Assembly (NCBI GenBank): GCA_031254735.1
Contig: JAIRTU010000232.1
Span: 1 to 12,721, forward strand
Source: Bacteroidales bacterium
GTDB lineage: Bacteria; Bacteroidota; Bacteroidia; Bacteroidales; WCHB1-69
Length of the DNA: 12,721 nt
Direction of reading: 5' to 3'
Position numbers and translations under genes: made by a program. Shown here one piece after another: positions 6,865 to 12,721 of this stretch. The notes beneath the pieces are model-generated. The model did not search any database and was not told the DNA's origin. It was given only the letters and a program-made list of their open reading frames with translations. Position 1 is the stretch's first letter. Each line of letters begins with the position of its first letter.

Positions 6865-6897
6865 TTGTTCTTTCTGTTTTTTCGCAATGGTGAATTG

Positions 6898-9800
6898 CTA
6901 CTGTTGTTCATTATTATTTTTTGTTACATACAAATCCTTTTCGGGAATATCGGGCTGTTTCATAAAGTAGAAATTCTTCTGTATTTTTCCCTGTTTGTTT
7001 CGTTCTCCGCTTCGAGACATCACTCCGTATAAAACAGGCACAACAATCAAGGTAACAACGGTAGAAGCTGTCAATCCGCCAATAACCACAATACCCATAG
7101 GCACCCATATTTCGGAACCCTCGCCGGAACTTAACGCCATAGGCAACATTCCCAATATGGTTGTGACTGCCGTCATCAGCACCGGACGCAAACGCGACTG
7201 TCCCGACAAAGCAATAGACTCGTTCAACGGATAGCCTCTGTCGCGCATCAGATTGATGTAGTCGACCAAAACAATACCGTTTTTGGTAACAATACCCACC
7301 AAAAGGATAACTCCCAACGCACCAATCATGTCCAACGACGTGTTGGTGATCAGCAACGCAAGTATCACTCCGGTAAGAGCAAAAGGCAACGACATCATAA
7401 TGATAAAAGGTTTGGAAAAAGATTCAAACTGCGAAGCCATTACAATGTAAACCAACATAACAATAAGCGCCAACAACATTCCCATATCGGTAAACATCTC
7501 CTGCTGTTCTTCGTAATCTCCCCCAATATTGATAGTAACGTCTTGCGGAATTTTCATGTTATCGATTTCCTGCTGCACTTTTTCCGCCAACTGTCCCAAC
7601 GAGATGCTTACAGGCGTAGCCGATACGGTAACTATCCTTTCTCGGCGTTGTCGTTCTATGGCAGGCGGACCCCAATATTCTTCCACTTTGGCAATTTCTT
7701 TCAGTTTTACCTTTTGCCCGACAGGGGTCATCATGGTTAATTCTTCCAAAGCCGAAATGGTGTTGCGATAATCTTCTGCCAGACGAACAATAATGTCGTA
7801 CTCGTCTCCCTGCTCGCGAAGAAAACCTGCCGCCATACCATTCACCCGATTGCGGACAAAGGTAGATACGCTTGCTTGACTTAATCCCAACTTGGCGATT
7901 TTCTCTTTGTCGAACACTATCTGCAATTCGGCACGGTCTTTATCGCGACTTATCTTAATGTCTCTTGCACCTTTCACCGACTCTAACCGTTTGGAAATAT
8001 CGGCGGCGACAGCGTTGGTGGTATTAAAATCGTACCCGAAAACCTCTACGCTCACGTTGTTGGTAGCACCGCCGCCACTTTGGTTTGTAACCGTATAAGT
8101 GATTATTTCGGGCATCTTCGACAATTCCTGACGAACAATTTCCGCAATGTTGAAGATAGAACGGTCTCTTTCGCTTTTCTTGTTGGTACGAACGGTCATG
8201 CTTATCTTGTTGTTGGTGGTAGAAGAAAACAATGACGAAATACCCGCGTCATCGCTTGAACCGGCAGAAGTGGAAATGATAATGGTTTCAGGAACTTTCT
8301 GCAATATCATTTCTTCTATCTTTCGGGCGGTCTTGACGGTTTCTTCCACGCGCGTCCCTCCTTCCAACTCCACACTGATATTCATACGTGCATTGTCGGA
8401 TTGCGGCATAAAGTCCGAGCCTATCATTCCTGTCACAACAGGAATAAGCGAAGCCGCAAATATCAGGGCAGCCACCCCAAGCGTTATGCGTTTGTGTCTT
8501 AAACATACACGCAATACTCTTGCATACCATGCGTCTACCTTGTCCAACATCCTGACCACCGTATTTTGATAGGTGAACCGATGTTCTTTTTTCTTTCTTT
8601 TGTTTTTTAATAAATTGGGATTTCCTGCTTTGAGCATTCTGGAAGATAACATCGGCGTTAAAGAAATGGCAACCACCGTAGACGTAACAACGGTAATGGT
8701 AACTATCCACCCCAATTCTTTAAACATAATACCCGCCATTCCCGGAAGCATGGTCAAGGGAACAAAAACGGCTACAATCACCAATGTAGTGGCAATAACG
8801 GCAACCCAGACTTCGTTTGTCGCATAAATGGCGGCTTCTCTTTGGCTTGCCCCTTTTTCGATATGCTTGTCGATATTTTCCAACACCACAATCGCATCAT
8901 CTACCACCATACCGATAGCCACCGTAAGCGAAGCCAACGATATAATGTTTAACGAACTGCCCGAAAGTGCCAGATAAATAAACGCTACCACCAACGAAAT
9001 AGGTATCGTCAGGGCAATGATAACGGTTGCCCGCCATTTTCCCAAGAAAAACAACACCACCAACACCACAAAAAGCAAAGCATACAAAATGGTTTCTCCC
9101 AATCCGCTGATAGAATCCATTATCGATTCGGACGAATCGTATATCATCTCTACCCGAATATCGGGGGGGAGGGTCGGGATAATTTTAGCCAATTCTTTGC
9201 GGACGTCGCTTGCCACCTGCACCGTATTCCCCCCCGACTGTTTCATAATCACAAGTCGAGCGCCGTCTTTTCCATTGATTTTTTCTTCCAGAGAAAAGTC
9301 TTTGATCGTGTCTCTTACAATTGCCAAATCTCGCAAAAACACCTGTTTGCCGTCTTGTGAGGTAGACACAACAATATTGTTGATTTCGCTGCTTTCGACA
9401 TATTCTCCCTGCACACGCAGCGGATACGATTCTTTTCCCATTTTCACCGTACCGGAAGCCAAATTGAGGTTGTTGCTCATCACTGCCTGTCCTATCATTT
9501 CTACGCTCAGATTGTAGGCGTCTAATTTGTTCGGGTCAAGGTCGACATACACATATCTTTCCGGCGCTCCCGACAATGCCAGTGTTCCTATTCCGTTTAT
9601 CCTGTTCAAGACATTAATGACATTGTCTTCTATTATTTTTTGCAGTCCGGGATAACTCTCCGAAGCGGTGATTGCGTACTGCATAATGGGCATAGAGCTG
9701 GAATTGAACTTAAAGATCATCGGACGAGAAACCCCTTCGGGCAAGGCGTCGAATACAATGTCGATAGAAGAACGTATATCGTTGACGGCTTCGTCCAGAT

Positions 9801-10098
9801 TGGTTCCCCAATTAAACTCCAATGTTACCACCGATATATTATCTTTCGAGGTAGAATATATTTCTTTTAATCCGTCGATAGAATTTAATGTGTTTTCAAC
9901 AATCTTCGAGATGTTGGTTTCTATTTCCGAGCCGTTTGCTCCCGGATAAGACGTCATAACGGAAACGTATGGCGGGTCTATTTCGGGATATAAATCTATT
10001 GGCAAACGTGTTACGGAAAATACTCCCAAGATAACGACCGCTACGAATATCAATCCCGTAGTTATCGGTTTGTTGACCGCTGTTTTATATATACTCAT
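6898..10098 (-). CDS. RND efflux transporter, AcrB-type inner membrane pump
   Basis: This 1066-residue protein has the duplicated RND layout: a first membrane helix at ~12-30, a large periplasmic loop to ~335, helices to ~490, a second set opening at ~538 with its periplasmic loop to ~870, and a final helix block to ~1027. The proton-relay residues are present: D400 and D401 in TM4 (GMVVDDAIVV) and K939 in TM10 (VTKNG). Two Asp in TM4 and overall similarity favour the HAE-type multidrug class over heavy-metal CzcA/CusA pumps. It should form a trimer that takes substrates from the periplasm or outer leaflet and drives them into the TolC-type duct using the proton gradient. A hydrophilic, charged cytosolic tail of about 38 residues (1029-1066) follows the last helix. 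It starts 11 bp after the fusion-protein gene, within the same operon. The substrate cannot be read from sequence. Confidence 0.95.
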   Translation of the reverse strand: MSIYKTAVNKPITTGLIFVAVVILGVFSVTRLPIDLYPEIDPPYVSVMTSYPGANGSEIETNISKIVENTLNSIDGLKEIYSTSKDNISVVTLEFNWGTNLDEAVNDIRSSIDIVFDALPEGVSRPMIFKFNSSSMPIMQYAITASESYPGLQKIIEDNVINVLNRINGIGTLALSGAPERYVYVDLDPNKLDAYNLSVEMIGQAVMSNNLNLASGTVKMGKESYPLRVQGEYVESSEINNIVVSTSQDGKQVFLRDLAIVRDTIKDFSLEEKINGKDGARLVIMKQSGGNTVQVASDVRKELAKIIPTLPPDIRVEMIYDSSESIMDSISGLGETILYALLFVVLVVLFFLGKWRATVIIALTIPISLVVAFIYLALSGSSLNIISLASLTVAIGMVVDDAIVVLENIDKHIEKGASQREAAIYATNEVWVAVIATTLVIVAVFVPLTMLPGMAGIMFKELGWIVTITVVTSTVVAISLTPMLSSRMLKAGNPNLLKNKRKKKEHRFTYQNTVVRMLDKVDAWYARVLRVCLRHKRITLGVAALIFAASLIPVVTGMIGSDFMPQSDNARMNISVELEGGTRVEETVKTARKIEEMILQKVPETIIISTSAGSSDDAGISSLFSSTTNNKISMTVRTNKKSERDRSIFNIAEIVRQELSKMPEIITYTVTNQSGGGATNNVSVEVFGYDFNTTNAVAADISKRLESVKGARDIKISRDKDRAELQIVFDKEKIAKLGLSQASVSTFVRNRVNGMAAGFLREQGDEYDIIVRLAEDYRNTISALEELTMMTPVGQKVKLKEIAKVEEYWGPPAIERQRRERIVTVSATPVSISLGQLAEKVQQEIDNMKIPQDVTINIGGDYEEQQEMFTDMGMLLALIVMLVYIVMASQFESFSKPFIIMMSLPFALTGVILALLITNTSLDMIGALGVILLVGIVTKNGIVLVDYINLMRDRGYPLNESIALSGQSRLRPVLMTAVTTILGMLPMALSSGEGSEIWVPMGIVVIGGLTASTVVTLIVVPVLYGVMSRSGERNKQGKIQKNFYFMKQPDIPEKDLYVTKNNNEQQ

Positions 10099-10109
10099 TT
10101 CTGCCTGAT

Positions 10110-11165
10110 TTATTTATTGTTAGACGATAGGTTGCTGTTTGTTTTTTCCTGTATCTGCAATTTATCTCCGGCAATCAGTCGCGATTGACCTGCGGTGATA
10201 ATTTGATCCTTTTCTTTTATCTCGCTTGATAATATTTCTATTTTATCGTCAAAACGTTGTCCGAGTTTTACGGAAATACGCTTTGCCACGCCATTATCAT
10301 TCAGAAAAACATAACGTTCGTTAGAACCCTGCAATTTCAAAACGGCTTGATAAGGCACAAGCAACGATTCTATTTCTCCCATTTCCAAAGTTACTCTTGC
10401 AAACATACCCGGACGCAATATCTGTTTGGAATTGGCTATCCGCAATTTTATCTGAAAGGTATGCGAAGCGGGATCGATAGTGGGATATACCGTTTCGATA
10501 ACTGCCGTAAATGCCTGTTGGGGATAAATATCGGAAGTCAGATTTACTTTTTGACCCTCTTTCACAATAGGGAAATAGGTTTCGGGAATATTCACCAATG
10601 CTTTGAGCATGGTTATTTGCGTAAGCACAAGTATCGGCATTCCGCTGTAAAGTTCGCCGTCTTCGTAATTGCGGGCAGAGATAACACCCGAAAAGTCTGC
10701 TTTTACAAACGTATTTTTCTCCAAAAACGCCAACGATTCTTTTGTTTGTTCATATTGAAGTTTCATCTGGTCGTATGCCTGTTGAGAGACGCTTCCGCTT
10801 TCGTGCAGCGCTTCCATACGTGCCATTTCTATTTTCAGGTTGGTAAACGCCAGCTTGGTGGTGTTGAGCTGATTTTGATCCATTACCACCAACGTCTGTC
10901 CTTTTTTCACGTTTGAACCCACATCTACGTGTATTTGTTCTATTTTCCCTGTTATGGACGGCGAAATGTTCATGGTTTCGTATCCTTGCAAAGTGGTGGA
11001 CAAAGTAAGCGTATGAGCAATTTTCTCTCTCTGCAATGTCAACACTTCCACACGCTGCAAACTGTCTTTTACAGGTGCGATACCTTTTTGTTTGTTTCCG
11101 TTTCCGCAGTTTGTCAAACTCAAAACCGCAACAGTCAATACTGTCAATTTGATGAATTTATTCAT
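10110..11165 (-). CDS. Membrane fusion protein (periplasmic adaptor lipoprotein) of the RND pump
   Basis: The 351-residue protein begins with a lipoprotein signal peptide ending in LTNC, with the acylated cysteine at C20, so it is probably anchored by lipid. It has the HlyD/AcrA fold. A split biotinyl-lipoyl domain has its first half at ~66-97 (ITGKIEQIHVDVGSNVKKGQ) and its second half at ~152-185. A short alpha hairpin lies between them at ~103-148, rich in Q, E, K and M. A beta barrel follows at ~186-262 (containing LRPGMFARV), and a membrane-proximal domain at ~266-340. It links the inner-membrane pump to the outer-membrane duct. Asn at the -1 position of the lipobox is unusual by proteobacterial rules. 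It starts 23 bp after the TolC-type gene and stops 11 bp before the pump gene. Confidence 0.93.
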   Translation of the reverse strand: MNKFIKLTVLTVAVLSLTNCGNGNKQKGIAPVKDSLQRVEVLTLQREKIAHTLTLSTTLQGYETMNISPSITGKIEQIHVDVGSNVKKGQTLVVMDQNQLNTTKLAFTNLKIEMARMEALHESGSVSQQAYDQMKLQYEQTKESLAFLEKNTFVKADFSGVISARNYEDGELYSGMPILVLTQITMLKALVNIPETYFPIVKEGQKVNLTSDIYPQQAFTAVIETVYPTIDPASHTFQIKLRIANSKQILRPGMFARVTLEMGEIESLLVPYQAVLKLQGSNERYVFLNDNGVAKRISVKLGQRFDDKIEILSSEIKEKDQIITAGQSRLIAGDKLQIQEKTNSNLSSNNK

Positions 11166-11188
11166 TGTATACTAATTTTTTAATTTCT

Positions 11189-12472
11189 TTATTTATTTAA
11201 AAGTGTTTCTAATTCTATTTGTGCGTTAAGCAATTCCAACATTGCCTGTATATAGTTGCTCTGTGCCGCTATCAGGTTGGTACTTGCGTTGGTCAAGTCT
11301 ATGCTGGAAGCGTAGCCGTGTTCGTATTTGTTGCTGATATTGGTAAATACACGTTGCGATACGTCGATATTTTTACGTTGTGTTTCGTAATTTTCCAGAT
11401 TGGTACGCAGGTTGTACCGCAATTGTCGGTCTTGTATTTTCAGTTGATCTTCTATGGTTTCAAGGTTATACATTGCCGATTTGTAATCGCATTTGGCTTC
11501 GTTGACTTTTGCCAATTTGTTTCCCGAAGAAAAAATGGGAATGCTCAAATTCAAGCCGATCACTTGCGGCGGGTTCATGTCGAAATCCGACTTTTTGATT
11601 TTTCCGGTATACTGATAATACAAACGCAACGACGGTCCGTAAGCCCATTCGTTTATGCGGACTTGCTTTTTTGCCAATTCCACATTTTTCTCGGTCAATT
11701 GATAATCCAGATTGTTTGCCGGCGAAAAGCCTTGATCCAACAGTTTTTCGATGGTTTCCGTGTCGAAAACTTTTCCAATATCTTCGGTTAACACTATTTT
11801 CATGTCTACTTTGGTTCCAAGCATTAATCGCATGGAATTATACAGCATTTCCAACGAGCGTTTTGTGGAATTGATCGTATTTCGCATGGAAGACACCTGC
11901 ACCGAAATTTGGTCGGCATCGGTCTGTTCGCTCACTCCGACGGTGGCAGATTGTTGTGCGAAGGCTTCCAATTTCAACATGTTGTCCATGTTTCTGTCCA
12001 ACAAATCTACCGTATTTTCCATTGCCAGAATAGAAAAATAAATCGTCCTCAACTGCGATTTTATGTTTCGTTCGGTTTTTTCGTAATTGGTTTTTGCCAT
12101 GTCGATTGCAATTTTTCCCAAAGTTGCCGAAACGATCTGTTGCCCGCTTACGGCAATGGCAGCCTGTGCGGTAAAGTTCGTCGTTGGATTCATTTTGAAA
12201 CCGGCAGCACCAAGCATCACCTCATATCCGAGATAATCGGTGTAATCCAAAGCGGTTGTAACTTGCGGAAGCATGGTTGAAATGGCATACCATTTGGTTG
12301 CTTCTGCCTTTTTTATGTCCAAAGAAGCGGTTTTCATCAAACGGTTGTGTTCCAATGCGTAATTTTCCGCATCTTTGACCGATAAACGCAACAGGCTGTC
12401 TTGCCCCATTACATTTATTTCGATTAAAATGGCGCCGCACAAGGCAATCAAAGTTTTTTTATTTAGCATCAT
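11189..12472 (-). CDS. TolC-type outer membrane efflux protein
   Basis: The 427-residue protein has an N-terminal signal peptide of about 23 residues (probable cleavage after VMG, before QDS) without a lipobox, so it is an exported, non-lipidated outer membrane protein. The mature part shows the duplicated OEP pattern: long amphipathic helices at ~30-75 and ~125-215, then again at ~245-280 and ~325-427, with beta segments between (~85-115 and ~285-320, containing LNLSIPIFSSG). This is the trimeric exit duct of the tripartite pump. It is the second gene of the operon. Its start lies only 3 bp after the stop of the putative tetR, which points to translational coupling. Two adjacent ATG codons occur at 12472 and 12469; the first is used here. 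Confidence 0.93.
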   Translation of the reverse strand: MMLNKKTLIALCGAILIEINVMGQDSLLRLSVKDAENYALEHNRLMKTASLDIKKAEATKWYAISTMLPQVTTALDYTDYLGYEVMLGAAGFKMNPTTNFTAQAAIAVSGQQIVSATLGKIAIDMAKTNYEKTERNIKSQLRTIYFSILAMENTVDLLDRNMDNMLKLEAFAQQSATVGVSEQTDADQISVQVSSMRNTINSTKRSLEMLYNSMRLMLGTKVDMKIVLTEDIGKVFDTETIEKLLDQGFSPANNLDYQLTEKNVELAKKQVRINEWAYGPSLRLYYQYTGKIKKSDFDMNPPQVIGLNLSIPIFSSGNKLAKVNEAKCDYKSAMYNLETIEDQLKIQDRQLRYNLRTNLENYETQRKNIDVSQRVFTNISNKYEHGYASSIDLTNASTNLIAAQSNYIQAMLELLNAQIELETLLNK

Positions 12473-12475
12473 TCT

Positions 12476-12721
12476 CTATTGATTTTTTTTTGTTTTACAT
12501 TTTTTCATGCATAATTTTTTATCTCCGAAATACGGATAATTTCGCCGTTGTATATCGTCTATCAGCTCTATTCCTTTGAGTGTGGATATTCCTCTTACGA
12601 AACAGAGCAACGTATTTTGAAAGATTTCTCCCACCGAGAAACGCTCAAAAAGTTCTTTGCTGTGTTTGTTTGTCGATTGAAGTTCAAAAAACAGTATTTT
12701 GATAATTTCAACGTTTATGTC
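12476..12721 (-). CDS. C-terminal part of a probable TetR/AcrR-family regulator (cut by the window edge)
   Basis: A minus-strand reading frame is open from the right edge to a TAG at 12478-12476, giving 81 residues. It reads DINVEIIKILFFELQSTNKH and continues through FERFSVGEIFQNTLL and FVRGISTLKGIELIDDI to a basic tail KCKTKKNQ. The all-helical pattern and the RGISTxKGIxLID segment resemble the C-terminal dimerisation/ligand-binding region of TetR regulators found at the head of Bacteroidota RND operons. The DNA-binding helix-turn-helix would lie outside the window, so the family call is inference. Its stop is 3 bp from the tolC-like start, so it is very likely the first gene of the operon and its local repressor. 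Confidence 0.65.
   Translation of the reverse strand, partial: DINVEIIKILFFELQSTNKHSKELFERFSVGEIFQNTLLCFVRGISTLKGIELIDDIQRRNYPYFGDKKLCMKKCKTKKNQ

Noticed and set aside
6898..12472. Heavy-metal (CusABC/CzcABC) efflux as the operon type
   Set aside because: The pump has the DD pair in TM4 and drug-pump style loops, and the adaptor lacks visible Met/His-rich metal motifs; a HAE-type multidrug pump fits better, although metal export is not excluded.

Overview
The window looks like a chromosomal piece of a Bacteroidota genome, most likely order Bacteroidales. The evidence is several promoters with the Bacteroidota-type -7 box TAnnTTTG, A-rich leaders without a Shine-Dalgarno sequence before start codons, and a tetR-tolC-MFP-RND gene order of a kind common in that phylum. 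The assignment is inferred from sequence style; there is no rRNA or marker phylogeny to confirm it.

Layout. (1) Positions 1-95 hold a minus-strand TPP riboswitch with its promoter; the thiamine gene it controls lies beyond the left edge. (2) Positions 214-446 hold a small plus-strand tRNA unit: promoter, tRNA-Pro(CGG), tRNA-Arg(TCT) and an intrinsic terminator. (3) Positions 669-3896 encode one 1075-residue cytosolic flavo-iron-sulfur enzyme. It joins in one chain the parts that HcnABC / sarcosine oxidase / dye-linked proline dehydrogenase-type complexes spread over separate subunits. (4) Convergent to it, positions 5797-4124 encode the ribosome-associated ABC-F protein EttA, with a near-consensus promoter and with two inverted copies of an intergenic repeat on its flanks. 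(5) Positions 6453-6082 encode a small DUF454/YbaN-like membrane protein whose 3' end lies inside an inverted repeat. (6) Positions 12721-6571 form a minus-strand efflux operon: the 3' end of a probable TetR regulator, a TolC-type outer membrane factor, a lipoprotein membrane fusion protein, an AcrB-type RND pump and, last, a small PII(GlnB)-like protein. A perfect 14-bp hairpin follows the operon.

How the genes work together. The efflux genes are separated by only 3, 23, 11 and 33 bp and should be co-transcribed from a promoter upstream of tetR, outside the window. The regulator would repress its own operon. TolC, MFP and RND proteins would form a tripartite pump across both membranes. The PII-like protein is a candidate cytosolic modulator. 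The large redox enzyme, EttA and DUF454 appear to be independent units.

The points most worth a second look are the single-chain redox enzyme with five predicted metal/flavin modules, the PII-like gene at the end of an RND operon, and the intergenic repeats around ettA. I found no CRISPR array, transposase, integrase or prophage gene.
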